Shown here: positions 23,725 to 34,519 of the stretch, piece after piece
How positions within the stretch are numbered: the first letter of the stretch is position 1
How the letters are laid out: each line of letters begins with the position of its first letter
Source of the DNA: Strigops habroptila
Taxonomy: Eukaryota; Chordata; Aves; Psittaciformes; Psittacidae
Length of the DNA stretch: 64,000 nucleotides
NCBI RefSeq assembly: GCF_004027225.2
Contig: NW_022651110.1
Coordinates: 1 to 64,000 of the forward strand
Direction of reading: 5' to 3'
The notes under the pieces: model-generated
The model's input: the letters and a program-made list of their open reading frames with translations, nothing else
What the model was told of the DNA's origin: nothing
Databases searched by the model: none
Translations under genes and position numbers: made by a program

Positions 23725-25075
23725 GTGGTGATACCCCCCCCCTCCATTGTACATCATTGGGGGTGGGGGGGGGGGGAACCTGCCCCCCCCCGAGCAGAAT
23801 TTGCTTTATTTTTATTTAATTATTTTAATTTAATTTTTGTTTTGGGGGGGGGGGGGGGCGGAATTTTTATTCTATTTTTTACAAAAGTTGAAAAGACAAA
23901 AAACAGGGACCCCCCCCCCCCATAAAACACCCCCCCATAAAACACACACACCCCCCCCCCGGGGGGGCCCTCACCCCAAAGCCATTGATTGGGGGGGGGG
24001 GGATTTGGGGGCTATGGGGGGCATGAGGCCGGGTGGGGGTGTTCACCCCCCCCCTTTGCAAAGGGACCCCCAATGTGTGTGTCCGTGTGTCCCCATTGAT
24101 CCTGGGGGGGGAATCTTTACTGGGGGTCTTGTGCCCCCCCCCAGGACCCCCCCATTGGGTCCAGGCCATAGTGGGGGTGTCTGTGCCCCCCACCCCCCTA
24201 AATCCCCACTAGAGATGAAGCAATAACAAGGTGCCCCCCCCCATATCCTAAAGGGGGGGGTGGGGAGGTCTGGGGGTGGGGGGGCCCCCCCTTCTGAACA
24301 CTGTACTGTAGCATTGGGGCTGGGGTCCCCCTTCATTTGGGGGGGGCACAGCTGGGGGGGGCACAATGGTGCTGGGGGGACGTTGGGGGGGTGTAGGGGA
24401 TGTGCCTCCCACCCAATAAATGGGGGGGGGGTTTGGGGAGGGGGTCGGGCCCCCCCCGTGACGTGGCCTTTAATGGAGGGGGGGGCACGGGGGGGGGACA
24501 GAGCTTTTATTTTTGTATATACTGTGAATGGTTCGGTCGGGACCCCCGGGGGGGGGGCCATGGGGGTGCTCCCCCCCTCCCCCAGCTCCCCCCCATCACC
24601 TGGGGGGGGGTGTCTGTGCCCCCCCCACCCCCGTGTTCCCCCCCCCTCCCTTCTCCCTTCTCCATCATCAGCTCCAATAAAGAGGAGAAGGGATTGAGTG
24701 TGGGGGGGTCTGTGATGGGGGGAACGGGATGGGGGGCTATGGGGGGGCAACGGGATGGGGGGAATGGGATGGGGGAACCGGATGGGGGGGCTATAGGGGG
24801 GAATGGGATGGGGGGACTATGGGGGGAATGGGATGGGGGAAACGGGATGGGGGGGCTATAGGAGGGAATGGGATGGGGGGGCTATAGGGGGGAATGGGAT
24901 GGGGGGGCTATAGGGGGGAACGGGATGGGGGGCTATGGGGGGGAACGGGATGGAGGGGCTATAGGGGGGAATGGGTTGGGGGGGCTATGGGGGGGTCACA
25001 GTGCTCGGAGGGGGGGTCCTATGACCGTTCTCACCCCGGTGCCCCCCCCGCGTCCCGTTTAATCACAAAAGTCGC
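23725..25075. other. PDE4A 3' UTR and convergent PDE4A/KEAP1 spacer
   Basis: AT-rich stretches (about 23805-23890 and 24505-24530) sit among long G- and C-runs. Plus-strand AATAAA motifs are at 24415-24420 and 24676-24681. A GGGAATGGGATGGGGGGCTA tandem repeat (24705-25000) fills the space before the KEAP1 poly(A) signal. Confidence 0.6.
24676..24681 (+). terminator. PDE4A: Likely PDE4A poly(A) signal AATAAA
   Basis: The last plus-strand AATAAA before the convergent KEAP1 end. An earlier AATAAA at 24415-24420 may be an alternative. Confidence 0.6.
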
Positions 25076-25081
25076 TTTATT
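25076..25081 (-). terminator. KEAP1: KEAP1 poly(A) signal AATAAA
   Basis: Minus-strand AATAAA 262 bases past the KEAP1 stop codon. It lies only about 395 bases from the opposing PDE4A signal. Confidence 0.75.
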
Positions 25082-25142
25082 CCAGTAACAACGCGATCGT
25101 GAATCCATAAAACGATGCTCACTGGGGGGGGGGGGCAAACCC

Positions 25143-25143
<1 letters not shown>

Positions 25144-25185
<42 letters not shown>
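25144..25185. repeat. (GT)21 microsatellite in the KEAP1 3' UTR
   Basis: Uninterrupted GT dinucleotide repeat, read as (AC)n in the KEAP1 mRNA. It is likely polymorphic. Confidence 0.97.
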
Positions 25186-25187
<2 letters not shown>

Positions 25188-25342
25188 GCTTTAAAACCGG
25201 GGGGGGTCATTGGGGGGGAGGGGGGGTCTCAGCATCGCCCCCCTCCCCCATCGGCCGCCGTGGGGTTAAAGGGGGGGGGGGAAGCGACGGCGTCGTGCGT
25301 CGCCCCCCCCGGGGTCCCCCCCCCCCCACGGCGGCGCCGGGG

Positions 25343-28300
25343 TCAGCAGGGGCACTGCGGGGGGGGCTGGTCCCGGCACGGCTCCATGGTGATGGCCACG
25401 CCCACGCCGCTGCGTCCTGACGTCATCCGCGTCACCTCGGTCCAGGCGTCCGCCACCGGGTCGTAGCACTCGACCGAGTCCAGGAAGGCGTGACCGTCAT
25501 AGCCCCCTGCGGGCGGGGCTGCCGCTATGGGGCTGCTGCGGGGCTGCTGGGGGGGTGCTGTGGGGCTGCTGGGGGGTGCTATGGGGGGTGCTATGGGGCT
25601 GCCGCTATGGGGCTGCTGTGGGGCTGCTGCTATGGGGGTGCTGCTATGGGGCTGCTATGGGGGGTGCTATGGAGGTGATGGGGGGTGCTATGGGTGTGCT
25701 ATGGGGCTGCTGCTATGGGGCTGCTGCTGTGGGGGTGCTGCTGTGGGGCTGCTGCTATGGGGGGGGCTATGGGGCTGCTGCTGTGGGGCTGCTGCTATGG
25801 GGGGTGCTATGGGAGGTGATGGGGGGTGCTATGGGGGTGATGGGGGGTACTATGGGGGGTGATGGGGGTGCTATGGGGCGTGCTGCTATCGGGGTGCTGT
25901 GGGGGGTGCTATGGGAGGTGATGGGGGTGCTATGGGGCTGCTATGGGGGGTGCTATGGGGGTGATGGGGGTACTATGGGGGTGCTATGGCGGTGATGGGG
26001 GTCTGGGCTATGGGGGTCTGTGCTATGGGGGCGATGGGGGGCGAGGGGGCCATGGGGGTCTGCTATGGGGGGCCATGACGGTCTGGGCTATGGGGGTTTG
26101 CGCTATGGGGGGTCTGTGCTATGGGGGTGATGGGGGTCTGTGCTATGGAGGGTCTGCTATGGGCGCTGATGAGAGCTATGGGGGGTCTGTGCTATGGGGG
26201 TGATGGGGGGGCGATGGGGGTCTGTGCTATGGGGGAGATGTGACAGGGGGATGTGATGGAGGAGTCTGTTATGGGGGGGATGTGACGGGGGGGTCTGTGA
26301 TTGGGGGGGGGGCTACAGGGAAGGCTGCAGGGGGGGAATGGGGCTGGGGGCCCCCCAGGGTATATTTGTGCCCCATAGAACATATTGCCCCCTTCCAGTG
26401 CACTATGTGCCCCATAGAACATACTGTCCCCATAGAACATATTGCCCCCACCCCAGTGCGCCCCACAGAACCGGTGCGGGCCCCCCCAACCTACCCAACA
26501 CGTAGATCTTGCCCTGGTACACGGTGACCCCGAGGGCGCTGCGCCGGTGCCGCATCGGTGCCACGAAGCTCCAGGCATCCGCCTCCACGTCGTAGCGCTC
26601 GGTGCTATTGAGCTGGTCCGTCCCGTCGTACCCCCCCATGGCGTAGATGCAGTTATTGAGGGCACAGACCCCTATGTGGGGGGGGGGGGGGGGAACAACA
26701 ACACAGCATCGGTCAGACCCCCCCCGTCTATGCTATGGGTCCCCCCGCACCCCGTTGCTCCGAGCCCCGCTCACCGGCGCCGCTGCGGATCGTTGCCATT
26801 GCGGCCACCGGCCGCCAGGCGTCGCGCTCCGGGTGGTAGCACTCGGCCGAGCGCAGGCGGCTGCTGCCGTCGAACCCCCCCACGGCGTAGAGGAGGCGGT
26901 TGAGCACGGCCACCCCCACCCCGATGCGTCGCGATAGCATCGGCGATACCAGCTGCCACTCGTCCCGCTCCGGGTCGTACCTGGGGGAGGGGGGGGAGGG
27001 GGGGGGGCACACACACGGGGAGAGGTTTGGGGACACCAAACCACGGGGTCTGTGCCCCATAGGGCAGATTGGGGGCCCTATAGGGCAGATCTGTGTCCAT
27101 AGAACAGATTGAGGCTCCCCCCCCCCCCCCCCCCCAGTGCAGCTCTGTGCCCTATAGGGCAGATTGGAGGCCCCACAGTGCAGCTCTGTGCCCTATAGGG
27201 CAGATTGGGGGGCCCCCCCAGTGCAGGCCTGTGCCCCATAGGGCAGATTGGGGGGCCCCCCAGTGCAGCTTGGGGGCCCTATAGGGCAGATTGGGGACCC
27301 ACCAGTGAATATCTGTGCCCCATAGGGCAGATTGGGCCCCCCCAGTGCAGCTCTGTGTCCCATAGGGCAGATTGGGGGGCCCCCCAGTGCAGCTCTGTGC
27401 CCTATAGGGCAGATATGGGACCCACCAGTGAGAATCTGTGCCCCATAAGGCAGATTGGGCCCCCCCCCAGTGCAGCTCTGTGCCCCATAGGGCAGATTGG
27501 GGGACCCCCAGTGCAGGCCTGTGCCCCATAGGGCAGATTGGGGGGCCCCCCAGTGCAGCTCTGTGCCTCATAGGACAGATTGGGGCGCCCCCAGTGTGGG
27601 TCTGTGCCCCATAGGGCAGATTGGGGGACCCCCAGTGCAGCTCTGTGCCCTATAGGGCAGATTGGGGACCCCCCCAGTGAAAATCTGTGCCTCATAGGAC
27701 AGGTTGTGGCCCCCTCAGTGTGGGTCTGTGCCCAATAGGGCAGATTGGGGGACCCCCAGTGCAGCTCTGTGCCCTATAGGGCAGATTGGCCCCCCCACCC
27801 AGTGCAGGTCTGTGCCCCATAGGGCAGATTGGGACTCCCCCAGTGCAGGTCTGTGCCCCATAGGGCAGATTGGGACTCCCCCAAGGCAGATCTCTGCCCC
27901 ATAGAACAGACTGGAGCCCCCCCAGTGCAGCTCTGCACCCCATAGGACAGAGCAGGCTCTGTGTTACCAGCCCCAGAAGCAGACTGGGGCCCCCCCTCGT
28001 GCATCTCTGCGCCTATAGACCAGACCGAGCCCCCCCCCCTCCACCAGTCTATGCCCATAGACCAGACTGGGGAGACCCCCCCCTGCCCCACATCCCCCCT
28101 CCCCACACCCGCCTTTGCCCCCCCCTCACCTCTCCACGCTGCTGTGATGCACACATCCGTGCGACCCCCCCACGGCATAAATCATCCCATCGATGACCCC
28201 CACCCCGATGCGGTTGCGGGGGACGCTCATGGGGGCGCAGGGGGACCACTGGTTGGTCATGGGGTTATAGCAGTCGATGGCCGCCGAGTCCGTGTTCCCA

Positions 28301-31300
28301 TCGGGAGAGTTATTCCTTCCCCCCACGGCATAGAAGAGCCCCCCCACCACACACCCCCCCAGGCCGCTGCGGGGGACCTGCAGGTCAGCCAGCCGGATCC
28401 AGGAGCCATCCCGAGGGTTAAAGGCTTCCAGGAAACACAGGGAATGCCGGAAGTAGCCGCCGGCCGCGTAGATGAGCTGCCCGACCTTGGGAGCGCGGCA
28501 GGGCAGGACCGTGGTGGCTTTATGGAGGGTGAGGTCCTGGAAGATCTGCGCCAGGTAATCCTTGGAGCGGGAATCTCCGCGCAGGATCTCGCACTTCTGG
28601 AGCTGGGTCTGCAGGAAGTGCGGGGTGAGGGAATGGCAGCGCACGGCGCGGAGCAGCGCCTGCACGTAGGGCCGCCGGTTGCGGCAGTCGTGCTTCACCC
28701 AGTTGATGCAGGCGTGGAAGACCTCGGACTCGCAGCGCACGTTGAGCTCGTCGCGGCTGATGAGCGTCGCCAGTTGGCAGTGGGAGAGGTTGAAGAATTC
28801 CTCCTGCTTGGAGACCTGCGGGGAGAGGAGGAGGCGGCGTCGGGGCGGGAGCCGGAGGGATGGTGGGATGGGATGGGATGGGGTCCAGAGGGACGGTGGG
28901 ATGGGATGAGATGGGGTCCATAGGGACAATGGGATGGGATGAGATGGGGTCCAGAGGGATGGTGGGATGGGATGGGATGGGGTCCAGAGGGATGGTGGGA
29001 TGGGATGAGATGGGGTCCATAGGGACAATGGGATGGGATGAGATGGGGTCCAGAGGGATGGTGGGATGGGATGGGATGGGGTCCAGAGGGATGGTGGGAT
29101 GGGATGGGATGGGGTCCAGAGGGATGGTGGGATGGGATGAGATGGGGTCCATAGGGACAATGGGATGGGATGAGATGGGGTCCAGAGGGATGGTGGGATG
29201 GGATGAGATGGGATGAGATGGGGTCCAGAGGGATGGGATGAGATGGGATGAGATGGGGTCCATAGGGACAATGGGATGGGATGAGATGGGGTCCAGAGGG
29301 ACAGTGGGATGGGATGAGATGGGGTCCAAAGGGATGGTGGGATGGGATGAGAGGGGGTCCATAGGGACGGTGGGATGGGATGAGATGGGGTCCATAGGGA
29401 CAATGGGATGGGATGAGATGGGGTCCAGAGGGATGGTGGGATGGGATGAGATGGGATGAGATGGGGTCCAGAGGGATGGGATGAGATGGGATGAGATGGG
29501 GTCCATAGGGACAATGGGATGGGATGAGATGGGGTCCAGAGGGACAGTGGGATGGGATGAGATGGGGTCCATAGGGACGGTGGGATGGGATGAGATGGGA
29601 TCCAAAGGGATGGTGGGATGGGATGAGAGGGGGTCCATAGGGACGGTGGGATGGGATGAGATGGGGTCCATAGGGACAATGGGATGGGGTGAGATAGGAT
29701 GAGATGGGGTCCATAGGGATGGTGGGATGGGATGAGTTGGGGTCCAGAGGGACAATGGGATGGGGTGAGATAGGATGAGATGGGGTCCATAGGGATGGTG
29801 GGATGGGATGAGATGGGGTCCATAGGGACAATGGGATGGGATGAGATGGGGTCCAGAGGGATGGTGGGATGGGATGAGATGGGGTCCCATAGGGATGGTG
29901 GGATGGGATGAGATGGGGTCCATAGGGAAAATGGGATGGGATGAGATGGGGTCCAGAGGGATGGTGGGATGGGACGAGATGGGGTCCAGAGGGACAATGG
30001 GATGGGATGAGATGGGGTCCAGAGGGATGGTGGGATGGGATGAGATGGGGTCCATAGGGATGGTGGGATGGGATGAGATGGGATGAGATGGGATCCAGAG
30101 GGACGGTGGGATGGGATGAGATGGGGTCCATAGGGATGGTGCGATGGGATGAGATGGGGTTCAGAGGGATGGTGGGATGGGAGAGCTGTGGGGGGCAGTG
30201 GGGACGTAAGGAGATGGGATGGGATCCATAGGGACAACGGGAGGCAGCAGCGAGCTGAGGACACCGCTCGGGATGGGATCCAGAGGGACACGTGGGATTG
30301 GGGGCCAACGGCAAGCTCATGGAGCTCAATAAAGCCGAGCACAAGGTGATGCCCCTGGGGCAGTTCCAGGTACGGGATCTCCCATGTGGAGGCTGAGGAC
30401 ATTGGGAATGTTCAGCCTGGAGAAGGGAAGCTGCGTGGAGAGCTCAGAGCGGCTCCGGGGGGCTGAAGGGGGCTCCAGGGATGTGGGGAGGGACCTTCAG
30501 CAGGGATGGGACAAGGGGTGACGGGTTCAAACTGCAACAGGGGAAGTTCGGGTTGGAGATAAGGAAGCTCTTCCCCGGGAGGGTGGTGGGACACTGGGAT
30601 GGGTTGAAGGGAGAAGGTTTGGATGCCCCATCCCTGGCAGCGCTTGGAGCACCCTGCTCTAGCGGAAGGTGTCCCTGCCCATTGGAACTGGATGAGCTTT
30701 AAGGTCCCTTCATCCCAACCCATTCCATGATCCTATGACACCCCCCCCCGCCCCAAATTCCTTCTGCTTGGAAACCTGCAGGAGAAGGGATGGGGACCCC
30801 GTCACCCCATGGGATGGAACCATAAACCCAGCCTGAGATCATCCAGCAGCTTTGGGGGGTCCTCAGTGCCCCCTGGACTCCCTCATACCCCCTTAGGGGG
30901 GTCCTCATTACCCCCATCCCCTTGGGGCAGGTTCCAACCCCTTGGGGCAGGTCCCTCATTGCCCCCATGTCCTTGGGGCAGGTTCCATCCCCCTGGGGCA
31001 GGTTCCAACCCCTTGGGGCAGGTCCCTCATTGTCCCCATCCCCTCGGGGCAGGTTCCAACCCCTTGGGGCATGTTCTTCATTGCCCCCATCCCCTTGGGG
31101 CAGGTTCCAAGCCCTTGGGGCATGTTCTTCATTGCCCCCATCCCCTCGGGGCAGGTTCCAACCCCTTGGGGCATGTTCTTCATTGCCCCCATCCCCTTGG
31201 GGCAGGTTCCAAGCCCTTGGGGCATGTTCTTCATTGCCCCCATCCCCTCGGGGCAGGTCCCTCATTGCCCCCATCCCCTTGGGGCAGGTTCCATCCCCTT

Positions 31301-32086
31301 GGGGCAGGCTCCTCATCGCGCCCATCCCCTTGGGGCAGGTTCCAACCCCTCGGGGCAGGCTCCTCATCGCGCCCATCCCCTTGACCCCCCTCATACCCCT
31401 TTGGTGCAGCTCCCTCACCACCACCACCACCACCCCCCCCCGCACCCTTTTGGGTGGGTGGGGGGGGGGGCAGCCCCCCATCACTCCCCCCCCCCCGACA
31501 CCCCCTTTACCTCCCCGAAGTGCATGTAGATGTACTCCCGCGCGCGCTGGTGCAGGTCGGCGCAGCCGATGCTCTCGGCGAAGGCGGCGATGCCGATGGC
31601 GTTGCTGGGATGCAGCTGCCGCGCCAGGAAGTCGGCGCAGGCTCGGACCACCCGGTCCATCTGGTACATGACGGCTCCGTTCATGAGGTGCAGGACGCAG
31701 CTTTCCCCCACGGCCACGGCCGCCGTGTAGGCGAACTCCACCAAGCGCTCCATGGCGCGGGGGTGCACCCCCTCGATGGGGATCACCTCCATCCCGCGCT
31801 CCTTCAGGCCCGTGGTGAACATGGCTTTGAAGACGGGGCTGGAAGCGGCCAACACCACCTTGTGCGCCGGGATGTCGACGGCGGCGGCGTCGCCGGCGTC
31901 GCCGGGGCTGTGCCGGCGGTACCGCACGCGGAGGGTGACGTCGCAGAGCTGCTGGTCCAAGCGGAGCTGGTTCATCACGGCCAGCGCGGCCGTGGGGTGC
32001 TCGGCCAGGCTGTAGCTAAAGGAGCCCGAGCCCCCCGGGGAGGGGGTCACCTCGGCCGGGCACTCCGGGGGTGGTGGGGATGACAT
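25343..32086 (-). CDS. KEAP1: Kelch-like ECH-associated protein 1, complete
   Basis: KEAP1 is the CUL3 adaptor that ubiquitinates NRF2 and senses electrophiles. Five coding exons: 31511-32086, 28130-28815, 26775-26980, 26495-26671, 25343-25506. All are in phase, giving 602 aa (human 624; the N-terminus is shorter). The BTB domain keeps the sensor Cys151 equivalent (GESCVLH; human GEKCVLH). The BACK domain keeps the Cys273 and Cys288 equivalents ([16 protein letters not shown]). The six-blade Kelch propeller is whole, with the NRF2-contact residues I can align: [29 protein letters not shown] and TIRSGAG. The C-terminus [14 protein letters not shown] ends Cys-x-Cys like human. Exon sizes of 686 and 206 match human. 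The gene is convergent with PDE4A. The 5' UTR donor is near 32997. Confidence 0.98.
25510..26330. repeat. GCTATGGGG minisatellite in the last KEAP1 intron
   Basis: Tandem GGGGCTGCTGCTATGGGG and GTGATGGGGGGTGCTATGGG units, G-rich on the plus strand, fill most of the intron. Confidence 0.95.
27040..27960. repeat. Minisatellite of about 44 bases in a KEAP1 intron
   Basis: About 20 copies of CAGTGCAGCTCTGTGCCCTA plus TAGGGCAGATTGGGGG between KEAP1 exons 26980 and 28130. Confidence 0.97.
28860..30180. repeat. 33-base minisatellite in the first coding-region intron of KEAP1
   Basis: About 40 copies of AGATGGGGTCCAGAGGGATG plus GTGGGATGGGATG. The unit is 11 codons long and has no stop in any minus-strand frame, so three overlapping false ORFs of over 500 codons appear. 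Confidence 0.97.
30300..30745 (+). mobile_element. CR1 LINE 3' fragment in a KEAP1 intron
   Basis: Diverged CR1 tail on the plus strand. It has GGAGCTCAATAAAGCCGAGC-like, ACAAGGGGTGACGGGTTCAA, CCATCCCTGGCAG and TTTAAGGTCCCTTCATCC, and ends near CATGATCCTATG. Confidence 0.85.
30885..31385. repeat. CCTTGGGGCAGGTTCCA minisatellite
   Basis: Tandem units of about 20 and 55 bases (CCCCATCCCCTTGGGGCAGG) immediately before KEAP1 exon 1 in genome order. Confidence 0.95.
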
Positions 32087-32089
32087 GGC

Positions 32090-32575
32090 CCCAGCATCGC
32101 AGGGACCCCCCCCGGCTTGGGGTTAAGGCAATGGGGGGGTGGACCTATAGGGAGAGAAATGGAGGGGGGGGGGACACCCCCAAAGTGGGGTTAGGAGGTG
32201 GTGGGGAAACTGAGGCGTAGGGAGGAGGGGGGCACCCATTGGGGAAACTGAGGCACGGGGGGGGTCACCATGACCCCAGTGTCAAAGGGACCCCCCCCCG
32301 GCTTGCGGTTTTGGGGGGGTTAGGGTTAGAGGGGGGGCACCCCTATATCAACCCCAGAGCACCCATTGGGGAAACTGAGGCACGGGGGGGTACGCCATGG
32401 CCCCAGTGTCGAAGGGACCCCCCCCGGCTTGGGGTTAAGGCAATGGGGGGGTGGACCTATAGGGAGAGAAATGGAGGGGGGGGGGACACCCCCAAAGTGG
32501 GGTTAGGAGGTGGTGGGGAAACTGAGGCGTAGGGATGAGGGGGGCACCCATTGGGGAAACTGAGGCACGGGGGGG
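32090..32575. repeat. Direct duplication of about 160 bases upstream of the KEAP1 start
   Basis: 32107-32265 and 32418-32575 are nearly identical, about 310 bases apart. Both run from CCCCCGGCTTGGGGTTAAGG to GGGGAAACTGAGGCACGGGG with about two differences, and a degenerate middle copy lies between them. Confidence 0.85.
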
Positions 32576-32879
32576 GGGGACGCCATGGCCGCAGCATCGC
32601 AGTGGCCCCCCCTCCTTGGGATTCGGGGGGGGTGCACCCCTATATCAACCCCAGCGTTAGAGGAGGGGTCACACACATCCAACAGGCTCCGAGTGAAGTG
32701 ACCCCCCCCCCCCCCAAAACCAGCGCAGGATACAACGGGGGAACCGAGACCCCCCCCGATAGGGACGGGACATGGGACACCCCCCCATAGGGACACAAGG
32801 CGGGGGGGGGGGTTCCGGTATCTCCGTCCCTCCCGTGGCGGGGGGGGGCGGTTCCAATGTGTGTGTCCCTATAGCCCGG

Positions 32880-33180
32880 CGAGGGGGGGGGACGGGACGG
32901 GGACCGGGGGGGGGGGGGGTGTTCCCACATCCCGGGGGGGTGTCCGGGGGGGCGGGGCCGGGCGGGGGGGCCCGGGGGGGGGTCTCGGGGGTCTCACCCG
33001 TCCATGGCGCGGCCCCGACGGCGGCGGGAGGCGGCGGGGGGGGGGCGCGGGGGGGGCAGTGACTAAGCACCGCGCGGAGCCCCCGCCGCGGTAAGAGTCC
33101 CCGCGGCCGGGACACGCCCCCCCCCGCGTGACGTCATGGAGCCACGCCCCCCCCTTTTCCCTGTCAGAATAAGAGTCTAT
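32880..33180 (-). promoter_or_regulatory. KEAP1: KEAP1 promoter and 5' noncoding exon region
   Basis: CpG-dense block. A minus-strand GTGAGA donor at 32997 could end a noncoding first exon whose body covers about 32998-33070. A perfect CRE lies about 60-130 bases upstream. Confidence 0.55.
33129..33136. promoter_or_regulatory. KEAP1: CRE palindrome TGACGTCA
   Basis: Perfect cAMP-response element next to the presumed KEAP1 start site. CREB/ATF binding is expected from the consensus, not shown. Confidence 0.6.
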
Positions 33181-33269
33181 GGGAAGGGAAGGGGAGGGGG
33201 GAGGGGGGAGTCCTGCGCGTGTCCTCGTGTGACCCCGGGGGGGGCTTTTATTCGGGACAGGGCGTAAAA

Positions 33270-33620
33270 CCGGGGGGGGATATGGGGGGGGACATATGGG
33301 AATGGGGGGCACGGGGGGACATATGGGAATGGGGGGGCACGGGAGGGACATATGGGTGTAAAACCGGGGGGGACATGGGGGGGGGACATATGGGAATGGG
33401 GACATATGGGAATGGGGGGACACGGGGGGGACATATGGGAATGGGGACATATGGGAATGGGGAGACACGGGGGGATATGGGGGGGACATATGGGAATGGG
33501 AGGACATGGAGGGATATGGGGGGGACCTATGGGAATGGGGGGCACGGGGGGATATGGGGGGGACATATGGGAATGGGGGGGCACGGGGGGATATGGGGGG
33601 ACATATGGGAATGTGGGGGA
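33270..33620. repeat. GACATATGGGAATGGGG minisatellite
   Basis: Tandem 17-34 base units between the KEAP1 promoter and the S1PR5 3' end. Confidence 0.95.
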
Positions 33621-33639
33621 ATACGGGGGACAAGGCTGG

Positions 33640-34470
33640 GGACAGGGATGTGCATTGGGACAGGGACCAGAGATGAGGCCAGGGATGGACACAGGGACAC
33701 AGACGAGGACAAGGACAGGGACGGGGCTATGGGACAGGGCTGAGGATGAGGATGGGGCTATGGGACAGGGCTGAGGATGGGGATAAGGATGGGGCTATGG
33801 GACAGGGATGGACACAGGGACACAGACGAGGACAAGGACAGGGATGAGGATAAGGACAGGGCTATGGGACAGGGGTGGACACAGGGACACGGATGAGGAC
33901 AAGGACACGGATGAGGACAAGGCTATGGGACAGGGCTGAGGATGAAGATGGGGCTATGGGACAGGGATGGACACAGGGACACGGATGAGGACAAGGACAG
34001 GGATGAGGATGGGGCTATGGGACATGGATGAGGATGAGGATGGGGCTATGGGACAGGGATGGACACAGGGACACGGATGAGGACAAGGATAGGGGTGAGG
34101 ATGAGGCTATGGGACAGGGCTGAGGATGAGGATGGGGCTATGGGACAGGGATGGACACAGGGACACAGATGAGGACAAGGACACGGATGAGGACAAGGCT
34201 ACGGGACAGGGATGAGGATGAGGATGGGGCTATGGGACAGGGCTGAGGATAGGGATAAGGATAGGGCTATGGGACAGGAATGGACACAGGGACACGGATT
34301 AGGGCAAGGACAGGGATGAGGACAAGGCTATGGGACAGGGCTGAGGATGAGGATGGGGCTATGGGACAGGGATGGACACAGGGACACGGATGAGGACAAG
34401 GACACGGATGAGGACAAGGCTACGGGCCAGGGATGAGGATGAGGACGGGGCTATGGGACAGGGCTGAGGA
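33640..34470. repeat. GGGGCTATGGGACAGGG minisatellite in the S1PR5 3' flank
   Basis: Tandem units with GATGAGGATGGGGCTATGGG and GACACAGGGACACGGATGAG. The repeat ends about 50 bases past the S1PR5 stop codon, so the 3' UTR is repetitive. Confidence 0.95.
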
Positions 34471-34519
34471 CGAGGCAATGGGACGGAGCTGAGCACCCAG
34501 ACGGCTCCAGCTCTCCCGG

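Noticed and set aside
28520-30344. Minus-strand open frames of over 500 codons within the KEAP1 intron
   Set aside because: They are other-frame readings of the 33-base repeat. Treated as a repeat, and noted only for the frame that joins KEAP1 exon 2.
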